Positions 1 through 6,882 of a stretch of 15,513 bases of DNA are shown piece after piece. A program made the translations under genes and the position numbers. The stretch is from an uncultured Bacteroidales bacterium (GTDB lineage Bacteria > Bacteroidota > Bacteroidia > Bacteroidales > Paludibacteraceae): assembly GCA_902799875.1 (NCBI GenBank), contig CADCCH010000041.1:1-15513 (forward strand), read 5' to 3'. The notes under the pieces were generated by a model. That model was not told the DNA's origin and searched no databases. It worked only from the letters and a program-made list of their open reading frames with translations. Numbering within the stretch: position 1 is the first letter of the stretch; each line of letters opens with the position of its first letter.

Positions 1-603
1 ATGGGTGAAGCGGACGCTCCGCTGTGGCTCAAATACCTGCGTGAGATAGTGCTGCTCTCGCTCACAGGTCTCTCGCTCTACACGACCAAGAAAGAGGTGC
101 GTTTTGGCGACAACAAGTTCAGCTGGACGCCAATAGTAGAAGTAGCCGTCCTGTTCCTCGGAATCTTCACGACGATGACCCCTGCCCTCGCCTATCTTAA
201 GGCGCACGCAGCCGACCTCGGTTTCACCCACGCATGGCAGTTCTATTACTCGACCGGTGCGCTCTCTGCGTTCCTCGATAACACGCCGACAGCCGTTGCC
301 TTCCACGGCGTAGCTTCCGGCCTGCCGGAGTCGCTTGCTGCCGCTGAAGCAGGTGTCGTAACAGGTATGTTCAACGGTACACCTTTCGTAGCCGGTGTTC
401 CGGAGATACTGCTCAAAGCTATCTCCATCGCGGCTGTGATGTTCGGCTCACTGACCTATATCGGCAACGGACCTAACTTCATGGTCAAGGCCATCGCAGA
501 GGAGAGCGGCATCAAGATGCCGTCATTCTTCGGCTATATGATTAAGTTCAGTTTGATCATCCTGTTGCCGGTATATATTATCGTACAACTCCTCTTTATC
601 TAA
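1..603 (+). CDS. Na+/H+ antiporter NhaD-like (ArsB/NhaD, citrate-transporter-like superfamily), C-terminal part
   Basis: This is the last 200 residues of a polytopic inner-membrane ion antiporter, and the gene enters the window already in progress. The ATG at position 1 is probably an internal methionine, because the usual family member is more than twice this long. Visible signs are hydrophobic segments near residues 43-65, 140-160 and 178-200, a conserved FLDNTPTAV motif near residues 91-99, and an SLTYIGNGPNFMVKAIA stretch near 149-165. In ArsB/NhaD-type carriers such polar Asp/Asn-Thr-Pro motifs in broken helices line the ion path. The family normally exchanges sodium for protons across the cytoplasmic membrane. 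The stop codon is immediately followed by the ATG of the DedA-family gene, so the two are probably co-transcribed. Ion specificity cannot be judged from this fragment; another carrier of the same superfamily is possible. Confidence 0.72.
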   Translation: MGEADAPLWLKYLREIVLLSLTGLSLYTTKKEVRFGDNKFSWTPIVEVAVLFLGIFTTMTPALAYLKAHAADLGFTHAWQFYYSTGALSAFLDNTPTAVAFHGVASGLPESLAAAEAGVVTGMFNGTPFVAGVPEILLKAISIAAVMFGSLTYIGNGPNFMVKAIAEESGIKMPSFFGYMIKFSLIILLPVYIIVQLLFI

Positions 604-1254
604 ATGACACTGATTGATAACATTATCACGTGGTATTCGACGCATATGAACTATGCGTCGATTACTGCGTTGATGGCGGTAGAGAGTTCGTTCATCCCCT
701 TCCCGAGCGAGGTAGTGATCCCGCCGGCGGCTTTCGTAGCCGGTCAACCGGAGAGCGTGTTGTGCGCAACGGGCAATTATATCGTGGATGTAGCGATTAT
801 TGTGCTCTTCGGTACGCTCGGTGCGATGATCGGTGCGGTGATCAATTACGGTTTGAGTGTTTGGCTCGGACGACTGATCATCTATAAGTTTGCGGACAGC
901 AAACTGGGCCATCTTTGCCTTCTGTCGGGCGAGAAACTGCAGAAAGCGGAGGAGTATTTCCGCGAGAAAGGAAACGTCTCGACCTTCATCGGTCGTTTTA
1001 TTCCGGGTATCCGTCAGCTGATCTCTATCCCTGCCGGACTAAGCCGCATGCATTTCGGTGCGTTCCTTTGGTGGACCTTTTTAGGTGCGTTCATCTGGAA
1101 CTGTATCTTAGCCGCTTTAGGTTACATCGCTGCCGGACAAATGGACCTTATAAAAGAATATAGCCACGAATTATCCGTGGCCATACTCATTCTGTTTGGA
1201 GCAGTAATTCTCTATTTCGCTGCTAAAAAACTTATTGCTTTAGCCAAGCGCTAA
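604..1254 (+). CDS. DedA-family (SNARE-associated/VTT domain) inner-membrane protein
   Basis: A 216-residue protein that starts at the base after the upstream antiporter stop (TAA then ATG), which fixes this start and suggests coupled translation. DedA-family motifs are clear. An acidic re-entrant motif VESSFIPFPSEVVIPPAAF lies at residues 26-44. A small-residue-rich helix follows at 68-88. The signature GRFIPGIRQLISIPAGLSRM spans residues 130-149, with its conserved arginines. Further helices lie at about 153-178 and 190-207. DedA proteins are thought to act as proton-dependent lipid transporters; some flip undecaprenyl phosphate or phosphatidylethanolamine and support membrane-potential homeostasis and division. 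Which lipid this one handles cannot be told from sequence. Its last 23 bases overlap the 3' end of the convergent Wzz-like gene. A 7-bp stem begins at its stop codon, but no T-tract follows. Confidence 0.9.
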   Translation: MTLIDNIITWYSTHMNYASITALMAVESSFIPFPSEVVIPPAAFVAGQPESVLCATGNYIVDVAIIVLFGTLGAMIGAVINYGLSVWLGRLIIYKFADSKLGHLCLLSGEKLQKAEEYFREKGNVSTFIGRFIPGIRQLISIPAGLSRMHFGAFLWWTFLGAFIWNCILAALGYIAAGQMDLIKEYSHELSVAILILFGAVILYFAAKKLIALAKR

Positions 1255-2191
1255 CCGCTTTGCGGTTATGCAAAAGCTCGGCGCAGATATAACTGATCAG
1301 CCAAGCAAAGAATAAGGCTAAAATCATCACCTTCAGGCGACTGTTTACCGGAGTCGGATCCAGATAGAAATGGTTTTCCAACACAACGGGAGCAGTCGCT
1401 AACTGGATACGATAATCCGTTTGTTGCATGTGTTTCTGTTGCTTATAGATATCGTCCAAGAACAATTTTACACTGCTATCCACGTACAAGTTGACATTCC
1501 CGGATGATTTCTGATTAGAAGATATCGTCGGTATCACCGTTTTCTCATTGAAATAGTAATAACTGGTCAGGCTGTCCAACTTTTGTGCTTGAGCATGGTT
1601 AAACGCACCTTCTTCCTTCAGATTAGTTACGTATCCCAGATAAGACTGACACAACGCTTCATTGCTGTTCAAATAGGATAACAAAGCATTCTCCACGTCA
1701 CGTAAATGAGGCAGATTGCGACCTTTGATGCGGAATTGGATACACAAACGATCTTTCATGCGCACCCGTACTGTATCCGTCGATGTGGACAAACGATCAA
1801 AATCCGTGTAGTCCGAGATACCGTCATTCAATGCATCAATCACAAAAAATGTCTTCAAATGAGAGATGGTGTTGTTCTCCAAATACGGTTTAATAGCCGC
1901 ATCGTTCGGTATCAATTCAATTGTACGAAGGATAGCATATGTCTGATCAAACTGCTGAATAGAAGCACCATTAATCATCGCAATCGCATTCGCTTTGTAG
2001 ATGCGATTATCAAAACGCGTGTAGTACATTCCTCCGACAATGCCAAGACCAATAATCAGCACAAACACCCACCAATACCGAATCATCATCAGAATTACAT
2101 GGGTAAAGGCGTCCCAACACGCTTTTAACGCACGACCAAACGCACGAAAAGATAACGAAAAAAAATCAATAAGATTAAGTTCTTTTTCCAT
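1232..2191 (-). CDS. Wzz/chain-length-determinant-like two-helix inner-membrane protein
   Basis: A 319-residue protein with one transmembrane helix at each end (about residues 38-57 and 286-305) and a roughly 225-residue presumably periplasmic region between them. This is the topology of polysaccharide co-polymerases (Wzz family), which set O-antigen or capsule chain length. The N-terminal ELNLIDFF stretch before the first helix and the PVNSRLK stretch before the second fit that family, but similarity is weak and no kinase domain is present. The middle is polar and probably helical (about 160-265). It starts 16 bases after the ftsZ stop with no promoter-like sequence between, so it is probably the last gene of the murC-ftsQAZ transcript, an unusual place for a Wzz-like gene. 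The A+T-richer codon use is unlike that of ftsZ. The assignment rests mainly on topology; an unknown membrane protein is the alternative. Confidence 0.55.
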   Translation of the reverse strand: MEKELNLIDFFSLSFRAFGRALKACWDAFTHVILMMIRYWWVFVLIIGLGIVGGMYYTRFDNRIYKANAIAMINGASIQQFDQTYAILRTIELIPNDAAIKPYLENNTISHLKTFFVIDALNDGISDYTDFDRLSTSTDTVRVRMKDRLCIQFRIKGRNLPHLRDVENALLSYLNSNEALCQSYLGYVTNLKEEGAFNHAQAQKLDSLTSYYYFNEKTVIPTISSNQKSSGNVNLYVDSSVKLFLDDIYKQQKHMQQTDYRIQLATAPVVLENHFYLDPTPVNSRLKVMILALFFAWLISYICAELLHNRKAVSAWLKQ

Positions 2192-2207
2192 AATATAAAT
2201 ATTTTAA

Positions 2208-3452
2208 TTATTTTCTTCTAATCCAACCGAACGGACGATGCGCTTCCTTAGCCGGCTCTTCTTCTGCCTTGGGTTCGTCCTCCACCGTGATCACCACCTC
2301 TTCTGCCGAAGTCGATGCCACGCGTTCACGAACCGGCTGCGGTTGTTCTATACCTTCCGCAAAAAGGGTCTCACTCAAATCAATCAACTGTGCTTTCTCG
2401 TCCTCCAATGGTTTCGCCTGCTGCGGATAGTTATCCTCGATGGCTTCGGAGATTGTTTTCTTGCCCTCTTCCTCTTCTTCCGAAGGAAGACCGTCCACTT
2501 TATACCCCGTTGCGATGACCGTTACACGTACTTCTTCGCCCAGACTCTCATCAATCGACGCCCCCCATTGTACCTCGATATCATCGCCTACCTCTTGTAC
2601 GAAATCGTTGATCTGATCAATCTCTTCCATCACGATCGCATGCTCCGTGGAGCAGTAGAACTGCAGCAAGATTCGCTCGGCGCCGTGTACGTCGTTGGTG
2701 TTCACGAGCGGTGAGTTAAGGGCATCGTTGATGGCATTGGTGATACGTTTGTCACCCGATGCACGACCGATATTCATGATCGCTACTCCACCCTTACGTA
2801 ATGTATTCCGTACATCCGCGAAATCGGTGTTGATATACCCCGGTACGGTGATTATCTCCGCTATTGCCCGCGCCGCATTCGCCACCACGTCATCGGACTT
2901 ACTGAACGCATTAAGCAGATTCAACTCGGGATAGATCTGTTTGAGTTTCTCATTATTGATGATGAGCAGGGCATCCACGTGTTTCGCCAGACGTGCGACA
3001 CCGGTCATGGCTTTCTCTATCTTCTTCTTGCCCTCAAACGCAAAAGGAATAGTGACGATTCCTACGGTCAGGATACCCATCTCTTGCGCCACCTCTGCGA
3101 CCACGGATGAAGCACCGGTACCCGTACCGCCACCCATACCTGCTGCCAGGAAAAGCATCTGCGTTCCGTCGTTGAGCGCCTCACGGATATGCTCACGGCT
3201 CTCTTCCGCATACTGACGTGCAGTCTCCGGATCACCACCGGCACCCAGCCCCGGACCTAACTGTAACTTACTGGGTACCGAGCTCTTGATCAGTACCTGC
3301 CGATCCGTGTTACATACCAGAAACGAGACATCTTTGAGTCCCTGGCGGTGCATATAGTTGACAGCGTTACAACCGCCACCACCGACACCGATCACCTTGA
3401 TAATACTATCTTCCGTAAGGCCTTCCAAAGGCAATGTAATTAAATCTTCCAT
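2208..3452 (-). CDS. ftsZ: Cell division protein FtsZ
   Basis: A 414-residue tubulin-like GTPase that forms the cytokinetic ring. The N-terminal nucleotide-binding loop VGGGGCNAVNYM is at residues 23-34, the tubulin signature GGGTGTG at 108-114, and the T7 synergy loop NTDFADVRNTL at 208-218 carries the catalytic acidic residues D210 and D213. The globular core runs to about residue 320. An acidic, low-complexity linker (about 325-400) follows, and the protein ends HRPFGWIRRK, a short basic/aromatic tail likely to bind FtsA. I chose the ATG at 3452, one base after the ftsA stop codon. An in-frame TTG five codons upstream is possible but would overlap ftsA and adds MIKNK, which the family does not need. 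The gene follows ftsA with a 1-base gap. All key catalytic motifs are intact. Confidence 0.98.
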   Translation of the reverse strand: MEDLITLPLEGLTEDSIIKVIGVGGGGCNAVNYMHRQGLKDVSFLVCNTDRQVLIKSSVPSKLQLGPGLGAGGDPETARQYAEESREHIREALNDGTQMLFLAAGMGGGTGTGASSVVAEVAQEMGILTVGIVTIPFAFEGKKKIEKAMTGVARLAKHVDALLIINNEKLKQIYPELNLLNAFSKSDDVVANAARAIAEIITVPGYINTDFADVRNTLRKGGVAIMNIGRASGDKRITNAINDALNSPLVNTNDVHGAERILLQFYCSTEHAIVMEEIDQINDFVQEVGDDIEVQWGASIDESLGEEVRVTVIATGYKVDGLPSEEEEEGKKTISEAIEDNYPQQAKPLEDEKAQLIDLSETLFAEGIEQPQPVRERVASTSAEEVVITVEDEPKAEEEPAKEAHRPFGWIRRK

Positions 3453-3453
3453 T

Positions 3454-4722
3454 TTATTCTTGATCAATAAACATATCTAATGTACTCTCTTTCATCCGAT
3501 CGAAGAACCCCGGTTGACGCACCGGTTGGTTCTTGTGATTATCGCGGTAATCCTGCCCCAACAGGATCGTACCCACCAGCGATGTGTACTGCGGGGACAG
3601 ATATTTCTCCTCCGTGTCGCGGTGCAGCAGCAAATTATGCGCACCGTATTGTACACGTACACCTGTCTGCGATTGGATGTATTCGGCTATACCCGCCAAC
3701 ATCGATCCGCCACCGGTTATATACAGCGTTTGGATACGACTCTCCACTTTCTTCAGTTCCTCCATCAGCGGTGCCAAAATCTCTTTTAGTTTCAACTCAA
3801 TCGCTTCCGCCAGTTCCGTTGCGGTAATGATCATGTCTCCACCTATCTCCGGTGCGGCCGGCACACGCAGACGTACGTTCTTCTCCACCAAGTCCGGGGA
3901 CGCACAACCGTATTGTTTCTTGAGCACCTCGGCCGTATTGAAACTCAGCCCCTGCTGCTCCAACATGCGTGTGATATGATAGCCGCCTTTCGGTACTACT
4001 TTGTTCAACAGGTACTGTCCACCCTTATAGACGGTCAAACTAGTCGTCTGCGCTCCTAAATCCAGCACCGCACAACCATTCTGCAGTACATGATTGCCGT
4101 CACACGTGGCAAAAGCGGACAGCAGACATTCCGGACGCACAAACGCATGCTCGATGCTGCGTGCTGCTTGCGAGAAGGACTTTTGCAACTGCGTATCGAT
4201 GGCTTTTCTGCCATAGAAAGCAATATAATGGGCTTCCACCAAAGCCGCCCTTTGTTCCGGCGAAGGAGTCTCATCCTGCTCTACGCCGTCTAACTTAAAG
4301 AACGACGGCACCAAGCCCAGGACCGCTACTTCCGGATTGCGCAACTCGATCTTCTGCTTGCATTCCAGTTCCATCTCATCCAACAGCGCCTGACTGATCT
4401 CCTTACGCCGCGCCTGGTCACGTTTCGAATGCACCGCCACAATCTGCATCGACTGCCCTCCCACAGAGATAAAAGCCGTCGGTAATTCCTCCACACCGAT
4501 GCGGTTAGCCAGCAGTTTCAGTACTTCGGCGATGACGTATCCGGCGTTACTGCTCTGCGTGATCACACCTTGTTCCACGCAGACGTTACCTAACTTCTGC
4601 GAACGCTCCTCCACACCTAAGATCTGAAACAAATCCGGTGCAATACGCCGTGCTGCCAAAGCACGGACACTGTCACTTCCTAAATCCAATGCCACCAAGG
4701 GAAGCGAGTCTGCTGTTTTCAT
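3454..4722 (-). CDS. ftsA: Cell division protein FtsA
   Basis: A 422-residue actin-like ATPase that tethers FtsZ to the membrane and recruits later divisome proteins. Phosphate-1 motif ALDLGSDSVRAL lies at residues 11-22, the FtsA-specific 1C domain at about 85-165, phosphate-2 motif VLDLGAQTTSLTVY at 219-232, and the adenosine motif LYITGGGSMLAGIAEYI at 333-349. The end of the protein, from about residue 405, looks like the amphipathic membrane-targeting helix of FtsA. I prefer the ATG at 4722: it overlaps the ftsQ stop as ATGA and has AAGGAG four bases upstream. An ATG five codons earlier (4737) would place that ribosome-binding site inside the coding sequence and add only MARRQ. Translation is probably coupled to ftsQ, with ftsZ one base downstream. 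Confidence 0.97.
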   Translation of the reverse strand: MKTADSLPLVALDLGSDSVRALAARRIAPDLFQILGVEERSQKLGNVCVEQGVITQSSNAGYVIAEVLKLLANRIGVEELPTAFISVGGQSMQIVAVHSKRDQARRKEISQALLDEMELECKQKIELRNPEVAVLGLVPSFFKLDGVEQDETPSPEQRAALVEAHYIAFYGRKAIDTQLQKSFSQAARSIEHAFVRPECLLSAFATCDGNHVLQNGCAVLDLGAQTTSLTVYKGGQYLLNKVVPKGGYHITRMLEQQGLSFNTAEVLKKQYGCASPDLVEKNVRLRVPAAPEIGGDMIITATELAEAIELKLKEILAPLMEELKKVESRIQTLYITGGGSMLAGIAEYIQSQTGVRVQYGAHNLLLHRDTEEKYLSPQYTSLVGTILLGQDYRDNHKNQPVRQPGFFDRMKESTLDMFIDQE

Positions 4723-5465
4723 TTGTCTCCTTGCCATCGTCCGATCACTTGTCCCTTAAAACGAACATCCAACTCATCATAATGCTTATCCTGTATCGCG
4801 TCCGCACCGTTCTCCAGGAACGTACGTAACTTCGTTAGTTTCTGCTCATACCGGTTCATCGTACCCAACACCACCCGCTCGTTACTCAGATACACATACA
4901 CCATCTGCGGGTTCTTGACCTGTACATAGCGGATCCGTTGCTGCCAATAGGTATTATCCTGCAACCATTCTGCAAAATCACCCAAAGACTTACAGGCCAT
5001 CTGTACGCCTACCGCACCGGTCACTTTCAGCACCTCGTCCTTGACCAGCACCCGCACCGGCATCACTTTGCGATCCGTGTCCACAAAATACGAGTCTCCC
5101 GGCATCGATACCAACAGCAGCGGCACGCGTTGGGTCAAACGCACCCGTACTTCTCCCCGCGGCGTCATGTAACACTGGGCAGTACGCACCATCGGATGCT
5201 GACTAACCGTCTGCTCGATACGATGCAACACACCGCGATCCAAGGTCCTCCCCACCGGATAAATCTTTTCCGCCAACAACATCTGATCCAACTCGCTCTC
5301 CGTCAGATACAACCGGTCTTTCCGGTCTTCAATGATATAAGTTAATTTGCTGCACGGCACCTCCAACGGACGCATCCGCACCCCCAGCACCACCGCCGTT
5401 ACCAACAGCGCTGCCACCAGGGTCACTCCCACACTCTTTCCTATGATCCGTCCTATATTACTCAT
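4719..5465 (-). CDS. ftsQ: Cell division protein FtsQ/DivIB-like
   Basis: A 248-residue bitopic divisome protein. It has a short cytoplasmic N-terminus, one transmembrane helix at about residues 11-31, and a periplasmic region. The first periplasmic part (about 37-110) resembles a POTRA domain, with the pattern LDRGVLHRIEQTVSQHPMV then VRVRLTQRVPLLLV, a typical FtsQ core in which a strand ends in a V-x-x-R-x-P-type motif. A beta domain continues to about residue 240. FtsQ links early division proteins to the septal peptidoglycan synthesis machinery. Sequence identity across the family is low, so the call leans on position between murC and ftsA, topology and the POTRA-like motif. It overlaps the 3' end of murC by 8 bases and the start of ftsA by 4, indicating a tightly coupled operon. 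Confidence 0.9.
   Translation of the reverse strand: MSNIGRIIGKSVGVTLVAALLVTAVVLGVRMRPLEVPCSKLTYIIEDRKDRLYLTESELDQMLLAEKIYPVGRTLDRGVLHRIEQTVSQHPMVRTAQCYMTPRGEVRVRLTQRVPLLLVSMPGDSYFVDTDRKVMPVRVLVKDEVLKVTGAVGVQMACKSLGDFAEWLQDNTYWQQRIRYVQVKNPQMVYVYLSNERVVLGTMNRYEQKLTKLRTFLENGADAIQDKHYDELDVRFKGQVIGRWQGDK
4727..4732 (-). promoter_or_regulatory. Shine-Dalgarno-like AAGGAG that decides the ftsA start
   Basis: AAGGAG on the minus strand ends 4 bases before the ATG at 4722. This is the clearest ribosome-binding site in a window where most genes lack one. It lies inside the 3' end of ftsQ, so ftsA can be started both by coupling (ATGA overlap) and by direct ribosome entry. Confidence 0.6.
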
Positions 5466-6801
5466 CTAAGGCTTTCGTTATATCGGGCACCAAACGATCT
5501 ATATCTCCTGCACCGACGGTTAGTATCACCACCGGCTCTGCACTCGCAGCCACACGCCTTTTCAGTTCATCAATCAGGTCTTTCTTCTCCACTACCGTAC
5601 CACCCAACATTTCGCTGTTCACACCCGCTATCGGCAACTCCCGCGCCGGGTAGATAGGCAGCAGAACCAACTCGTCCATCGTATGGAGTACCGCACTGAA
5701 CTCATGCGCAAAATCGCGGGTGCGGGTGTACAGATGAGGTTGGAAGACACCAATCAATTTACGCTCCGGGAATAACTTCCGTACCGAATCAATCGCGGTG
5801 GCGATCTCCTGCGGGTGGTGGGCGTAATCGTCCACGTACGCCACCTTCGGCGTGTTAACATGAATATTAAACCGACGCCAAACACCCTTAAAAGAAGTCA
5901 TCCTCTCTTTGATCTGCTCTTCCGGTACGCCCGCCAGCAAAGCAACTGTAATCGCCGCAACCGCATTCTCGATGTTTACCCAAACGGGTACGCCCAGAAG
6001 GATATCGCGGATGGTCGCCAAAGGCGAAGTATAATCAAAATACAACTGTCCGTTCTCGATACGGATATGCTGCGCGTTACTCCAGCCGTAGGTATAACAC
6101 TTCACACCGGGCTGCAGACGAGGCACCAGAGGGATACCCTCTTTAACCACCAGTGCATCGGTGATCAGACTCGTATAATGGGCAAACGCCTCGCGATAAG
6201 CCTCTTCAGTACCGTATATATCCAAATGGTCCGGATCCACCGCTGTCACCACCGAGATATACGGCGTCAAATGATGAAAACTACGATCATACTCATCCGC
6301 CTCCACCACCACGTACTCGCTCGCTTTGTCCAACAGCAGATTGGTGCGATAGTTCATACTGATACCACCCAAGAACGCATTCGTCGGCGCCAACAGATGC
6401 GCAATCATCGTACTCGTCGTCGTCTTTCCGTGCGTACCGGCGACGCAAAGCGCCTTCATCTGCCGCGTCACCAGGCCTAACACCTCCGCACGCTTGCGGA
6501 TATCAAAACCCTTCTCACGCAAATAGGTATAGACCACACTGTCTTCCGGCACCGCAGGTGTACGAACGACCAGGGTATGAAGCGCAGATAAATCTTCAAT
6601 CTTCAATCTTAAATCTTCAATGCTATCATTATAAATGATAGCTATCCCTTCATTCTCCAGCTCTCTCGTCAAATCCGACGGCGTACGGTCATAACCGCTC
6701 ACGGCATACCCCTGGTGCTTGAAATAACGCGCCAAGGCGCTCATTCCGATGCCGCCTATACCTAAGAAAAAGAAGTTTTTTATGTCGCTCTGCGCTATCA
6801 T
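5458..6801 (-). CDS. murC: UDP-N-acetylmuramate--L-alanine ligase MurC
   Basis: A 447-residue cytoplasmic ligase that adds L-alanine to UDP-N-acetylmuramate using ATP, the first amino-acid step of peptidoglycan precursor synthesis. The Rossmann-type UDP-binding loop GIGGIGMSALARYF is at residues 14-27, the ATP P-loop AGTHGKTTTSTM at 121-132, the EADEYDRSF motif at 167-175, and a YVDDYAHHPQEI motif marks the C-terminal ligase domain. Length is normal for the family. Residues 61-71 read IEDLRLKIEDL and are encoded by an A+T-rich repeat unlike the rest of the gene (listed separately). It lies in the N-terminal domain before the RTPAVP motif and keeps the frame open. The ATG at 6801 lies about 20-25 bases downstream of a strong Bacteroidetes promoter. 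It is the first gene of the division operon here; murG, ftsW and murD, common upstream partners, are absent. Confidence 0.98.
   Translation of the reverse strand: MIAQSDIKNFFFLGIGGIGMSALARYFKHQGYAVSGYDRTPSDLTRELENEGIAIIYNDSIEDLRLKIEDLSALHTLVVRTPAVPEDSVVYTYLREKGFDIRKRAEVLGLVTRQMKALCVAGTHGKTTTSTMIAHLLAPTNAFLGGISMNYRTNLLLDKASEYVVVEADEYDRSFHHLTPYISVVTAVDPDHLDIYGTEEAYREAFAHYTSLITDALVVKEGIPLVPRLQPGVKCYTYGWSNAQHIRIENGQLYFDYTSPLATIRDILLGVPVWVNIENAVAAITVALLAGVPEEQIKERMTSFKGVWRRFNIHVNTPKVAYVDDYAHHPQEIATAIDSVRKLFPERKLIGVFQPHLYTRTRDFAHEFSAVLHTMDELVLLPIYPARELPIAGVNSEMLGGTVVEKKDLIDELKRRVAASAEPVVILTVGAGDIDRLVPDITKALDE
6589..6621. repeat. In-frame A+T-rich repeat inside murC (encodes IEDLRLKIEDL)
   Basis: TAAATCTTCAAT occurs at 6589-6600 and 6610-6621, separated by CTTCAATCT, giving a 21-base period. 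On the coding strand it gives two IEDL units using TTA, ATT and GAT codons that contrast with the CG-richer surrounding gene. It sits in the N-terminal domain of MurC between the UDP-binding loop and the RTPAVP motif. Confidence 0.85.
6622..6642. repeat. Perfect 9-bp inverted repeat inside murC next to the A+T-rich repeat
   Basis: GCTATCATT and AATGATAGC are separated by ATA. The stem directly abuts the 12-base repeat, suggesting both belong to one inserted or expanded module. It encodes AIIYNDS in MurC. Confidence 0.7.
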
Positions 6802-6826
6802 TGCATGTTAATACACAAATCGGGCG

Positions 6827-6858
6827 CAAAGATACAAAAAAATTTGCATATATCCAAA
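6827..6858 (-). promoter_or_regulatory. Bacteroidetes sigma-70 promoter of the murC-ftsQAZ operon
   Basis: On the minus strand TTTG (6855-6858), a 20-base spacer and TATCTTTG (6827-6834) match the Bacteroidetes -33/-7 consensus TTTG-N19-21-TAnnTTTG. The murC ATG lies 25 bases beyond the -7 element, giving a short leader. No other such promoter was seen down to the end of the operon. Confidence 0.85.
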
Positions 6859-6874
6859 TAATTTTGTAATTTTG
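6843..6874 (+). promoter_or_regulatory. Bacteroidetes sigma-70 promoter of the PagL-like gene, overlapping the murC promoter
   Basis: On the plus strand TTTG (6843-6846), a 20-base spacer and TAATTTTG (6867-6874) match the consensus exactly. TAATTTTG is present twice in tandem (6859-6866 and 6867-6874); only the second has a well-placed -33 element. It ends 8 bases before the ATG, so the transcript would be nearly leaderless. The element interleaves with the divergent murC promoter. Confidence 0.75.
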
Positions 6875-6882
6875 CAGCGAAA

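Noticed and set aside
523..912. A 129-codon open frame on the minus strand opposite the antiporter and DedA genes
   Set aside because: Arg/His-rich antisense shadow of two well-supported membrane protein genes.
1252..1268. 7-bp stem after dedA as an intrinsic terminator
   Set aside because: No T-tract follows on either strand, so I do not list it as a terminator.
3450..3467. TTG start for ftsZ five codons upstream of the ATG
   Set aside because: It would overlap ftsA and add residues the family lacks; the ATG one base after the ftsA stop is a better start.
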